Assembly: GCA_033439795.1 (NCBI GenBank) | Contig: JAUTDP010000001.1 | Span: 4,960,001 to 5,024,000 of the forward strand | DNA length: 64,000 nt | Direction: 5' to 3' | Origin: Sordaria brevicollis | Taxonomy: Eukaryota; Ascomycota; Sordariomycetes; Sordariales; Sordariaceae | Shown here: positions 1-11,057 of the stretch, in pieces | Numbering within the stretch: position 1 is the first letter of the stretch | Layout of the letters: each line of letters opens with the position of its first letter | Position numbers and translations under genes: made by a program | The notes under the pieces: model-generated | Told to the model about the DNA's origin: nothing | The model's database searches: none | What the model saw: only the letters and a program-made list of their open reading frames with translations

Positions 1-307
1 AGGCCGAAGGGTCCGCGTCTGCGTTTCCACTGCCCACTCAGGTGCAGCGATGGAGTGCAGTGGACTGCCCGTCCCGTCCTTGTAGCGCCCGACTTTGAAT
101 GTCGAACTTGTCGACCGCACCGTTGACAATTCCATTGCCCGCCTTTACTGCAATTGCGTGTGTTCCTGGCGCCGCCGCCGTCCCATCATCAATCTTGAAA
201 GCGGCTTCGAATCCCACCTCTCCATCGCAATCGTCCATCTCCCGGTCTTCGATTCTTGTCAGCCGATCCATTCGCGACGACAACTGTAACTAGAATAACC
301 CGATATC
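1..307. other. Upstream region of the Cdc50 gene
   Basis: No gene was recognised. Short overlapping frames on both strands here have no family resemblance. The stretch directly precedes the Cdc50 start codon at 308 and probably holds its promoter and 5' untranslated region. The window edge prevents judging what lies further left. Confidence 0.5.
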
Positions 308-1636
308 ATGGCACCTCGCCGTCGCCGCGGCGGCCCCGAGGGCTCCCAGGACGGCAATTCCTCAGAAACAGATGCTCCTAAAAACCGTCCGCCCAACACT
401 GCTTTCCGCCAGCAGCGAATGCGCGCCTGGCAATGTGTGCTCACACCGAAACTTATCGTATCGATTTTCACTGTCCTTGCCGCCATTTATCTAGGCTTTG
501 GCGCCTACTTGACATATCTCGCCTTTACTGTACTTTTCCCCCGGTTCCCTATATGCCCCCTGTCATCTCTTGTGCAAAAGTATTCGATCACCCGCTGACC
601 ATGTCGCGCACCATCTCAGGTTCGAGATATCAGTATCGACTATACCGACTGTTTAAGTGTTGCGCCCAGAGGAAATGGCACAAAGGCGCCGATTCCAGCC
701 GACAACATCAAGTCGCACTTCCCGTCAAAAGCCTTGGAGGATCGCCCGAGTCTCGATCCTAAGAAGATGTCGACATGGCATGTGGAGGAACGAAACGTAA
801 CCTTTGAGTGGAGCGGCATCACGGCTCCACGGAACATCTGCGTTATCTCATTCCCGATTCCTGACGAACTCCCGGCGCCGGTCAGCTTTTATTACCATTT
901 GAACAACTTCTACCAGAACCATCGTCGCTACGTCAACTCGTTCAACGCTAAACAACTTCTGGGCGATGCCGTATCCAAGGATGTTATCGACGGTTCGACC
1001 TGCAAGCCCCTGGATCTCGACCCTCGAAACACCGGAAAGATCATCTACCCGTGCGGTGTGGTGGCCAACTCCATGTTTAACGATACCTTCTCCAACCCTT
1101 ACAACGAGCAGAACTCTTCCGACTACGTCATGTCCAACAAGGCCGGCGACATCAGCTGGGAAGGGTTGAAGGATCTGTACGGCGAGACCAAGTATAACCG
1201 GAACGACATCGTCCCCCCTCCGAACTGGGAGGCAGCCTGGCCCAACGGCTACACCAACGACACCAAGCTTCCGGACCTCAAGAACTGGGCCGACTTCCAG
1301 AACTGGATGATGCTGGCCGCCTCTCCAGACTTTTACAAGCTGGTGCGTAAGAACGAGCACGAGCCTATGAAGGCGGGCAACTACCGGATCGAGATTGTCG
1401 ACAACTTCAACACCACCGTCTATAACGGCAAGAAGTCCATTGTGCTCACCACCATCACCGCCATGGGCGCCCGCAACATCTGGCCAGGAATCATCTTCCT
1501 CATTGTTGGCGGCATCTGTCTCATCCTTGACATCTACTTTGTCTTGTCCTTCTTCATCTGGAAGCCACGCAAGTTGGGTGACCCTTCGTACCTGTCGTGG
1601 AATCAGCCGTCGGCGGGTCAGACCGGTTCGACATGA
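308..1636 (+). CDS. Cdc50/Lem3 family P4-ATPase (flippase) beta subunit
   Basis: Non-catalytic subunit of a phospholipid flippase. In this family it escorts a P4-ATPase out of the ER and supports lipid transport to the cytosolic leaflet at Golgi, endosome or plasma membrane. Two exons: 308-529 and 620-1636; intron 530-619 has donor GTACTT, branch GCTGAC and acceptor CAG. The joint is phase 0 and restores the family motif VRDISIDYTDC at residues 75-85, which supports the model. The product is 412 aa. A basic N-terminus is followed by one membrane helix (about 48-72), a large lumenal loop with several N-glycosylation sequons and conserved cysteines, and a second helix (about 365-388) with a short tail. 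This two-helix topology and length are typical. Which paralogue (Cdc50, Lem3 or Crf1 type) cannot be decided. It converges on the SPT16 gene. Confidence 0.95.
530..619 (+). other. Intron of the Cdc50 gene
   Basis: A 90-nt intron in phase 0 with donor GTACTT, branch-like GCTGAC about 20 nt before the end, and acceptor TCAG. Reading through it gives a stop at 596-598 and a nonconserved peptide, so removal is needed. Confidence 0.85.
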
Positions 1637-2872
1637 GCTGAAAATTCTTCGAAACTTGATGTTACAAGTTTGAACAAACACACGCAAAGAGAACGAAAGA
1701 TATAATATAGACCCTAATTACGCTGTGAGACTGATGGATGGACGTGACGAAAATTCTTACTCGGGAGGATGAGGAACATGAAATGGGGATAGAGAGAGTG
1801 AGCCGGAGAGTGTCACGGGAAAGAGACGGAGGAAAGAGGAGGGAGAGCAAGCATTGCGCCTGGGCGCTCGTGGTCGCTTCTTGAGCTTTGCCTGTTGTTG
1901 TTTCTAAAAACTTCCGCTGCGTGGTTTTGTTCAGCACGCGCTCAACACAGTCTTTTTTTGGGGATATCAGTAACGGCGTTTCGGACTTTTGAATTTTCAG
2001 TTACTTCTTTATTACAGATACATATTATGGGACACGTTTGGGTCTCATTATCGATTTACACATTTTGAACAACCTTTTGTCACAATGTGACTTGCCTTCG
2101 AGTGAAGAAAACGGGTGCGTAGTACATGACAAGCTGCACTCCTTGTACATCCTTAAGTTGACACTTTGAGTGACAACCCACGAACCAGCTCTCGATGGTT
2201 TATAACATTTTAAAAATTTGCTCACCCAGAACACTCATCCTTCACTTGATGACGGATGGGCAAGCATCCAACTGCTATGGCGCTTTAACCCAATTTGTGC
2301 ATGCCCTGGCCTACCTAATGGCTTGAAACACACTTGTGTTGGTTGACAACAACTGGGAAATAAACAAAAGTTGAGAATTATCGTGAGTAGGACAAAATTA
2401 AGGTGAGTGGGCTTACTTGAAGGGCGCACCTAAAGGGTTTTCAGGCTTGCGTAACGGAGCGCTTTTATATCCATCCCACGTTACGACTTTGCAAGTTACC
2501 ATTCACAATGCCATCAGATGCCATATGGTCATGTGAATGAAGTAGTTTACTACTCAACTACTTGCTATCATATTTTGCCCATACGACTACAGTAGTTACC
2601 AAACAATCATTGTTCCCATTTCGCACGCCAGCCAAATTTGCCCAATTGGAAGTAGAGAAGACAGACTTTGACGCAAAAACAAACCAAATCCACGCCGACA
2701 TATGAAAGAGAAACTGAAAAAGGAAGAAAGCCTCTGAAAGAGAGAAAAGCTAAACTTTGTACACAGGCCCGTATTTTTTGTCCCTTTTTGGCAAAAAGAG
2801 AAGCCAACTGATTGGCCTTATTAGACCATGAAAAAGGGATATTAGAGAACAAGGACTTGTCTAGTCAGTCCT
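1637..2872. other. Convergent intergenic region, Cdc50 and SPT16 3' ends
   Basis: No gene is recognised. The region lies between two converging genes and should contain both 3' untranslated regions and poly(A) sites. The frames here are short and AT-rich and lack family resemblance. Confidence 0.5.
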
Positions 2873-5800
2873 CTACTTTCTGCGCTTCTTGGGTGCCGAG
2901 CGTTCCTCCTCATCGTCGAAGCCGCTCTCCCTGTCACGCTTTTTGGCCTTCCTCTCTAGCTCATCCCAATCCTCACCCTCCTCTTCCTCACTGTCTTCGG
3001 CCTCATCGCTTGCCTCCTCAGAAGCGTTGGAGTCGTACTCTGAGTCCTCCTCGCTAGACTCAGAAGCGTCCTCGAGCTCGCTCTCGCTGATCTCGAAGGC
3101 GCTCTCCTCTTCCTCCTCCTCGGCGTTCTCGTCATCATCGCTGTCGTTCTGCAGGAAGCCCCAACCACCGTCCAAGAAGAACTGATGGGTGTTAGCAGTG
3201 ACGGTTTTCATGATGACACCCCAGTTGAGGTTGAGGGGACCCTCTGAGAAGGCAATATCCGAAGAGTCGAGGAACTCCTTGACGTCCTCCAGAGACTCGA
3301 CAGGAATGGTGTTAATGTGGTATGGAGGTCTTGTGAAGTCTTTGAAGACGAACACCAGATCAAAGTTTTTGAGGCCGAACTGGACACGTTCCAGATGTGC
3401 AACTTCGATGTCATCAAGGGTAATAACCATGAATGGCGGTTCAGTGATCTGGATGAGACACTCCGTGGTAGGCTGGATGTACACGTTACTGCGGAACGGC
3501 ACACCGTTGAAGCCGAGATCACGCAGTGGCATGTCGACTTCAATGTTCTCGTTGCGACCCGCTTCAGCAATCTTCTCCGCGAAAGACTTAAAGAGGCGGT
3601 CAAGCTCTGCGCGGCGCCGGCGTTCCTCCTGTTCGGCCTCGAACTCGTCCTCGTCGCCGTAGCGGTACTTCCGCTTCCTATTACCAGTTTCGTCGAACTG
3701 GATGTCAGTGGCTTCCCTATAGAACTGAACATCCTTCGTCTTCTTCTTGTTTCCAATGATGATGGGATCCTTAAGATGGATGTGGATGATCACGATCAAC
3801 TCGTGCTGACACGGTTGGAAGAAGAGGTGGCGGACGTTGGAGAAGAGAATGTCCACGCGTTGCGTTGTGCTGAGAGGTGACTGGTAGCGGATACCGTTCT
3901 GGTGTATCTCTACCTTGCCAGGCACACGCTTGCCCTCCATGGCTGGTCGGATGAAGACATTGTCCAATACCGCGGGTCGGCGATCTGGGATTTTCTTAGT
4001 AACTTGCCATCACATTTTCGCCAGGTAGGCCACTTACTTCTTATTTCGACGAGCTTGTCCTGTTCAACAACATCCTCCATATCCTTCTTCTCCTGCTCTT
4101 TCTTGACGGCGTCTCGCTTGAGGTTGGAAATCTGGTTCGCGATGTCGGCATACCTGTCGCCATCTGTAGACTTGAAAGTCAAGCTCCTGACGAAGTGTGC
4201 GGAGGCATCTTCGAAAGGCTGCTCATCTTTGCGGCCCACACCCTGGCCAGGTGACAAGAAATTGATTCTCAAATAAGACCACTCGCCCTCATCACTCTTA
4301 CTGGCATTTTTGATAGTGTTAATGTGGAAGGGTACCGGCCTGCCCATGACAGGCAACACAATAGTTGCGTTCTTCTGGTCGATAACGATACCCATTTCCT
4401 TGACCTTGGGGGGAAACTGGTTGTCGCGCTTGTAGGATTCGAAGCGCTTGAACTTCTTGACTTCGACACCGTTCTCATCAGCGGTGGACTCGGCGTACTT
4501 GGCCAAGCCCTCCTTCTGCTTCCTCGCTGCAAGTTGCTTCTGATGTTCGCGACGTCTCTTGTCCGCGTCCTCATCGACCGTTGTGTTGCGTTCAGAGCGC
4601 AGGCGGGTGCTGGTGATGTTCTTAGTTGCAACAGCACCCACCCTAGAGTCCCGCTTCTCCTTCTTTGGAGTGGGTTGCGCCTCTTCCTCATCTTTGAAGA
4701 AGAAGGAGGTCGCATCAACATCGACGGGCGCTTCACCAGTGAACACCACTGGCTCGGAGCTTGTGACACGGATCGTATCGGTAAGAATCAAGGAGTAAAC
4801 CTTGCTGTTCTTGTCCTGGGGGTTGGGATTCTGAATATCACTGAAGCCGGTGGTGACAACCAGTGTCATGCCATCCTTGAGAGTGCGGGTGTTCTTGGCG
4901 TTGAGAATCAAGGTCGCATCCTTGTTCTCCAGACCGATGCCAAAGCCAACGTTCTTGAGGAAATGCTTCTCAAGATCGGGCTTCTTGGACCGCACAAAGT
5001 TGTAGGCCTTGTTGTACACATCCTTGACAGTGGCACCATCCCGGATTTCCTTGAGAATGAGGTTGTGGACAGCAAGTAGGAACTTGTAGTTGCTTTCTTG
5101 GGATTTGTTGGGGTCGACCATGAAGGTTCTGGCAATCTGGGAGCAGTATGACTTGTATCTGAGGCCCATAGCCGCAATGATGACTCCTGGGTGGAGAATA
5201 TCATTGTCCGAATCAGCCTGCCACTTCAGATCGAATTTGCCACCACTCTGAACGATAGGACCAAGAATCCAGTCCAGCTGCTCAGGATCGAGATCAGCCG
5301 GAAGCTTTTGTCGGTTGGGCAGCTCGACGGTCTTCCAAAACTTTTCGTCTTCGAGTTTGTTGAAGACCTTATCGGCTAGCGCGCTGTGCTTGATCTTCTT
5401 ATCTTGGTCGAGAATGTTGGACATTTCGTCGAGGAAATAGGGGGTCAGGAGGGCGACGCAGGCCTTGGACGAGGTGCGCATAGCACGAAGCTCGGTCTCA
5501 TCCTTGACGGAGAAGGCAGCAGTAGACAGGGCGTGGGCAACGTCAACTTCTTCGATATCCTTGCACTGGTCGGCATAAACCTTCTTCCATTCGTCGATGA
5601 AGGGGCCCTTCGAGGTATCCTTGGTGAGGACGCCAACCTTGTTCTATACCGCGGGGAAACTTTGTCAGAACTGCACGTGGAACTCCATGTCCGTCTTTCC
5701 AGACTTCGTGTAACTTACGCCCGCGGCCTTGATGGCATCTGTGATCTTGACGAAAAGCTTCTCATTCTCAGCGGCATCCTTGCCTCGCACGAGGACTTCA

Positions 5801-6251
5801 ACAGGGTATCTACCGCCCTTGACTTGATCGAGGTACTTGGCTATTAAGGTGTCAGATGGTTTATCGGCGTTATTGGATCGGGGGTATCGAGCGCACCTTT
5901 CTTTTGGGTGGTGAGAATGTAGATGGTATCGAGCGTGAACAGCATAAGCGTCGTCGGGAACTCGTATCCTAGCAGCCAGAACTTTCGAAGGTAGAGCTAT
6001 CAGCAGCTGTCTTTTGGAGTAGAGACGCACAGCCAGCGCGCGCCAAGCGGACTCGCCAAAGGGGCCTATCTTACATGCATGGCGTTGTTCTTGTGGAACT
6101 CGGGATTCTCATCGACCTTGCCCATCAAAATTACCATGGAGGAGGCGCCGTTGAAAAGGGCATCGCCGGAGCGCTTGTCGGCCTTCCAGGCATTGTAGAA
6201 GTGCGAGATGCGCTCCTGGAAGACCTTGCTGTCGATCTTGATGTCTGCCAT
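2873..6251 (-). CDS. spt16: FACT complex subunit SPT16
   Basis: Large subunit of the FACT histone chaperone, acting in the nucleus on H2A-H2B and H3-H4 during transcription and replication. Five exons on the minus strand: 6251-6075, 5981-5897, 5840-5719, 5643-4038 and 3984-2873. All phases agree and give 1033 aa, the usual length. The N-terminus (about 1-440) is the aminopeptidase-like SPT16 domain without protease function. The middle domain and the tandem PH-like region follow; the conserved [19 protein letters not shown] stretch lies just after the last intron. The C-terminus is a long Glu/Asp/Ser tail ending in basic residues (KKRRK). The start is the ATG followed by [10 protein letters not shown]. 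The first intron's acceptor is AAG, which is uncommon, so that border is the weakest. It is divergent from the fRMsr gene. Confidence 0.96.
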
Positions 6252-7809
6252 GATGAGCGACGGCACGGCGGCGCGCGATTGAAGATGGCAGAAACAATCA
6301 AAACAGCAGAGGTTTGCTGTGTTTGGGAGAAGAAGTGGTGGTTTTTTTGCGACGGGCTGCTTGTTCTGGTATTGACGGTGGCGGCAGACACCCTTCGAGA
6401 TGAACAAGGCTACAACCACACCTCCAGCGGCACTGCTACAGTATAGCGGTGCTTGCCAGCCGGGGTCGGGTCCCAGGCCAAGACACAAAAATTCCCGTGT
6501 CGCGCGTCGCTCACGTCACGGGCCACAGCTCTTGGCGGCCCTGCCCACTGTGTTCGCGTTAGGATGCCTAAGAGGTTTTGAGCTTTGCCTCAGGCAGCTA
6601 TATCTTATAATTCGCTAGTTGCCACGGCAATGGTGTTAATCGTGGGTCGTGATAGCTCCGGAGTCACGGTATCAGCGGGCGAAATGGAGACCGTGGCCGT
6701 AATGGATTTTAGAGGCGTGGAAGATGGCTAGACGAGCGGATAGAATAGCAGATGCGTGGGAGTAAAAGTGGAAGTGTTGTTGAGGTGACTTCCAGATGAT
6801 TGATTGCCTTCCAGATATTTCCAGGTCGAACTTCCACTTGTACCTCTCCTGTAGAGGTAGGTGCATGCACAACATGGAAGATGGAAGGGACGTGGGCAGC
6901 ACAGGGCGCTTGAAAGTGGAAACGGGTGGGTGGGGCTCTACGGGACCAGTGCAATTGACATCTTGGCAGGAATCGAAGCTCTCGTCTTGGGGAACCTCCA
7001 AACTTCCTCCAATTGTTCTTCTGCCAACAACAGCTCTCACCTTTCAACATTATGTTGAAATTTCAAACATCGATCATTCTCCAAAATGTACCAGCAAAAT
7101 TGAGATACAATTCGTGAGCTACAACACTGCCAGGATGACAACTACATTATCTCCATGAGAGAACCCATTGGGACTAGGGACTACCTACGTATGGATACCA
7201 CCGAAAGCATCGTTTTGGATTGCAATCATTTTCCCTGAAAGCAAAACAACAGCCTTCAAGATTCTCGACATTCCAGGACTAAAACCCACGAGGCACCACC
7301 GTTGATAAACTGCGAAAGAGGAGGAATTATGTTTATCGAATCAAACTTTCAAAGGCCAGCCAGAACCTGACGATCGCTCACTCCTCGTGTTCAACTCTTG
7401 AGAGCCTTCTACTGAGGACCGAAACATGACAAGTCTTCTTACCCATGCGATTCTTCAAATACTCGCATGATCCTCCTCTAACGGATTTTACGAGTAGCTT
7501 CCTATCCGGCCACTGGTTCAGTCTTGTCCTTCAAGCGGAACAAAGTGGTGGACCCGGCCGGGAGCAACGCGGAACAGCCCAGTCGCCGCACCGGGCCACC
7601 GGCAGGCCGTTGGGCCGTCCCGCAATCCGCACGGACCGGAGCACGTCAGTGTCATCCGGCCCCACTTCCCCAGATTCGGAAATGAAGAATGACAAATCTC
7701 AAAAAGTTCAAGGTTATCTTTTCTTGTTGAACCAACATCATCACTCTTACATACACGCATTCCAGAGATTTGTACATAGGAATTCGGATACTAATAGTAA
7801 TCGGTCAAA
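6252..7809. other. Divergent promoter region between SPT16 and fRMsr
   Basis: About 1.56 kb between two divergent start codons. No gene was recognised; the open frames here (for example 6796-7158) are short and show no conserved features. It should contain the promoters and 5' untranslated regions of both genes. Confidence 0.5.
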
Positions 7810-8857
7810 ATGGTTCGTAATGTTTTCCCAAGAGAACCATGATGTTGTCGCTCGGTTGAACCTTTGTATCGCGCATTCCAAGCTACTAGCTACACCACTT
7901 CTAAACCATCCACTTAGACTAACAAACTCTATTCTCTTCACTTCGTAGGTCCACGCCGACGCTTCCAACTTTGCCGCCAACGTTACCAAGGAGGAGGCCT
8001 ACCAGCAGGTTCTTGACCAGGCTGAGGGCCTCTTCTATGAGCAAAGGAACTGGGTAAGATGAGAACCAGCCACGATATTACTAAAAGGGACAATGTCTAA
8101 CAAGGTTGGACTTGATTCATTGACATATATTAGGTTTGGTAAGTCAACTTTAGCTTCAATGGATTACTCCACTTCTTCTTCCCTTCGAGGTGCCTTTTCA
8201 GACAATACGTAGAAAAAAGTGCTAACATAATTATTCTCAAAAGCAACTTGTCTAACTGCGCTGCCCTCCTTTGGCACGCTTTCAAGTCTCTTCCTGCCCC
8301 GAGCAACCAGGTTAACTGGGCTGGTAAGTTACTGTTCTTATCACTTTTATTTTTACAGTCTGCCCAAACCAGTTTACCCTCATGACCTTGTGTCTGAGCC
8401 TAACCTCATTTCGATTCGTTTTTTCCCTTTTAATCTCTCTCATACGTTGGAACCCTCATCTCCTTTCACATCACTTTGTGTACACTGCTCGCACCCCTTA
8501 CTCACCTCTCCGTAAACAGGTTTCTATACCCTGAACCACCCCTCCACCTCCGAGCTCATCCTCGGTCCCTTCCAAGGCAAAGTAGCCTGCCAAACCATCG
8601 CCTTCGGCCGGGGCGTGTGCGGCACCGCCGCCTCCACCAGAACCACGCAGCTGGTTCCCAACGTCGACGAGTTCCCGGGCCACATTGCCTGCGACGGCGA
8701 CAGCAAGAGCGAGATCGTCGTACCCATTGTTGTTGGCGACAAGGTGGTGGCGATCATCGATGTGGACTGCGCCGAGCTGAACGGGTTTGATGAGACCGAT
8801 AAGCTCTGGTTGGAGAAGTTGGCGGATTTGGTGGGGAAGAGTTGTGATTGGCCTTGA
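7810..8857 (+). CDS. Free methionine-(R)-sulfoxide reductase, GAF domain (fRMsr)
   Basis: Reduces free methionine-R-sulfoxide in the cytosol with thioredoxin; an antioxidant repair enzyme. Five coding exons: 7810-7812 (the ATG alone), 7949-8053, 8134-8138 (five bases, GTTTG), 8244-8323 and 8520-8857. They join in frame to 176 aa, close to the family length. The fold is a single GAF domain. Three cysteines at 88, 98 and 122 keep the 10- and 24-residue spacing of the catalytic and resolving cysteines of yeast fRMsr. The microexon supplies V and part of C in the conserved sequence NWVCNLSN; skipping it breaks the frame. The first exon is inferred: CAAAATG followed by donor GTTCGT, with branch CTAAC and acceptor TAG before VHADAS. 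The enzyme call is firm; the start is moderate. Confidence 0.9.
8134..8138 (+). other. 5-nt microexon of the fRMsr gene
   Basis: GTTTG lies between acceptor TATTAG (ending 8133) and donor GTAAGT (starting 8139). Joined to 8053 and 8244 it encodes the V-C of the conserved N-W-V-C-N-L-S-N run and keeps the frame. The downstream intron 8139-8243 has a GCTAAC branch site and an AAG acceptor. Confidence 0.85.
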
Positions 8858-9496
8858 GTGATGCCCCTAAGGGGGAACGACACTCAGGGAGAGAAAAAAA
8901 AAAAGTGGGTGGTTTGCGATAAGAGAGAGTTGATGTGAGAGGAAAAAAGAGAAGATAGTTTGAGTAAGGAATAAAGAGGATGGTAGAGAAAAAAGAGGCT
9001 TCCTTCGGCTTGATAACATAATGGTTAGACACTCATAAGAGGTGAACATAGAGCAGTGCCTTTCTCGGATGATGCTGGTTTCAAGTCCTCGACATCAATC
9101 GTCAGAACCTCGCAAAAACGGGACAGACGCTTTTCAGGAAGCGTTTAACCCATTCTCAGACGAGTAAATTTGCCCATCGAAGGAGACGGCCACTCAACAT
9201 TGATAGGTTAATACAACGAGCTTTAGATGGGAATGATTTCAAATCAGAAAAATCTGGAGTAGTTAGTTCCCTATATGAGTGATCAACACTTATTTCGTTT
9301 CAAAAGACAAGTCACTTGCTGGGCCACGGACATCACTATTGGTACTATTCATCGGAAAAATTGGACAAAAGACATTATTCTGTAGTGTACATGGTATATC
9401 GCAGTCCTGCATTAAGCCCGACGAATGATTTATCAAATCACTATCATCGACAAGACAAATCTAGCAACCTCAAAGCTACATCACTGTCGTCTCCTT
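8858..9496. other. Convergent intergenic region, fRMsr and GH72 3' ends
   Basis: No gene recognised. It includes a purine-rich stretch just after the fRMsr stop (about 8888-9000) and presumably both 3' untranslated regions. Confidence 0.5.
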
Positions 9497-11057
9497 TTAC
9501 AGAAGAAGAGCACCAGTCAAGGTAAAGAACATGGCCAAGCCAGTGACAACAAAAGGAGCCTTATCAATGGGGCCAAGACCGCGGGCGGCGCCACTCTCGC
9601 TGTCGCTCTCGCCGCTGCCGGAAGGAGAGGCAGTGTTGGTAGAAGATCCAGAACCAGGCTCGGCATCGCCAGTGCTGGTACCCTGAGCCTGCTGAGAGCC
9701 CTCGCCCTCGAGACCGGGGCCCTTGCCAGCGCCGTCCTTCATGAACTTCTTGGCGCCCTCGGGGATGGCAGGCAGCTTGGTAGAGTCGACGAGCCAGTTG
9801 GCGTCCTTGGTCGGGCAGGAGGCGGCCTTGGTGGTCGAGGTGTAGCCGCCGTCGCCGGTGGGTGCAGGGTACTTGCTCATGGCTTTGGCGAAGTTGGCGA
9901 ACTCGGGCTTCTCCTGGACCTTGCTGCCGGGTCCGAGCTTGGCGATTCCATATCCGTTCTCCTCCAGGGCGTACTCGTACATGAGACCGCCCGAGTAGAC
10001 GCTGGTCATCTTGTCACTCATCAGGGCCTCGATCTCGCCGAAGTCGCGGGTGTTGGTGATGCAGCCGTACTCGGAAAGGCTGTTTCATGGGTTAGCTATG
10101 CTGGTCTTGTAATCTTTGCACAGAAGTAGGGTAGACTTACAAGATGGGAAGACCATAACCAGTAAAGTTCTTGACCTTCTGATCCCAGCCGGCGTCCTCA
10201 AAGTTGGAGGTGCACCAAGAATAGTCGTTCTGTGCCTCATGTTAGGTGCTGAGCTTAATTTCTAACCACCGGACAACACTTACGAAGGCAAAGAAGTCGC
10301 TCCTCTCGTCATCAGTTCCGCAGTTCATGTAATCAGCGAGCTGCATGCGGTTGTTCGAAACATCCGCAGCCGAGTATCCAACAGGAATCTTCCTGTAGCC
10401 ACGGTTGCCGATATACTGGCGCATATCACGAGTGACGGCCTTGACGTATTTGGCCGACAGCGTGCTGTTGACCACGTCGTTGATAACCTCGTTGCCGGAG
10501 AAGAAGGCAAGGGTGTTGTCGTACTTGGCAAACGCATCGATCGTGGCGAAGACGCTCTGGAGGTACTTGTCGTTGTAGGACTGGTGGGGGTCGAAACGGT
10601 TGAGCGAGTAGAGGGGACTGTTGGCGTCGATAACGGCATAGATCCCGGCATCGGCGAGGAGCTTCATGCACTCGTCGTGGTCCTTGGAGTTGTCCACCAT
10701 GTAAACGCGAATGGTGTTGACTCCCAGCTTCTTGAACTCGGCAACGTCGCGCTTGCACATGTCGAGATCGGCCAAGGGATCGATCATGCCGGAGGATCCT
10801 CCGGGTTGGTAGTCGATACCACGGATATAGAAACGCTCCTTGCCCTTCCAGAAGGCTATTCGCAAATGAGTCAGTATTCCCGCTGATGTAAAGGTGATAT
10901 GTGGTCTTAGAAGCCATGATCACTCACCATTTCCCTTGACAGTGACAGCGGGGAGATCGGCCCTCTTGTGCGGTTGCTGCTGCTCAGCTGGGGTAGGAGT
11001 GGCTGCGGTAAGGCTGGCGATGGACGCCAGCGCCGACATCAAGCTGATAGACTTCAT
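9497..11057 (-). CDS. GPI-anchored 1,3-beta-glucanosyltransferase, GH72 family (Gas/Gel type)
   Basis: Cuts and rejoins beta-1,3-glucan chains at the outer face of the plasma membrane and in the cell wall. Four exons: 11057-10928, 10855-10284, 10229-10141 and 10079-9497, giving 457 aa. The N-terminus is a signal peptide (about 1-19), followed by a QQQ/KR segment that may be a propeptide. The GH72 domain has the acid/base glutamate in GNEVIND (E166) and the nucleophile in FLSEYGC (E267); the 101-residue spacing equals that of yeast Gas1. The C-terminus is Ser/Gly-rich and ends in a hydrophobic tail preceded by small residues, typical of a GPI signal. No cysteine-rich CBM43 (X8) module is visible, so it belongs to the GH72-minus subgroup. 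Introns have good GTAAGT/GTGAGT donors. It is one of several gel paralogues expected; which one is uncertain. Confidence 0.95.

Noticed and set aside
848..1687. 279-codon minus-strand ORF opposite the Cdc50 exon
   Set aside because: Mirror frame of a well-supported conserved gene; no independent support.
9010..9105. tRNA-like stretch (ATAATGGTTAGACACTC, later GGTTTCAAGTCCTCG)
   Set aside because: A and B box likenesses are present but no acceptor or anticodon stem pairs; not a cloverleaf.
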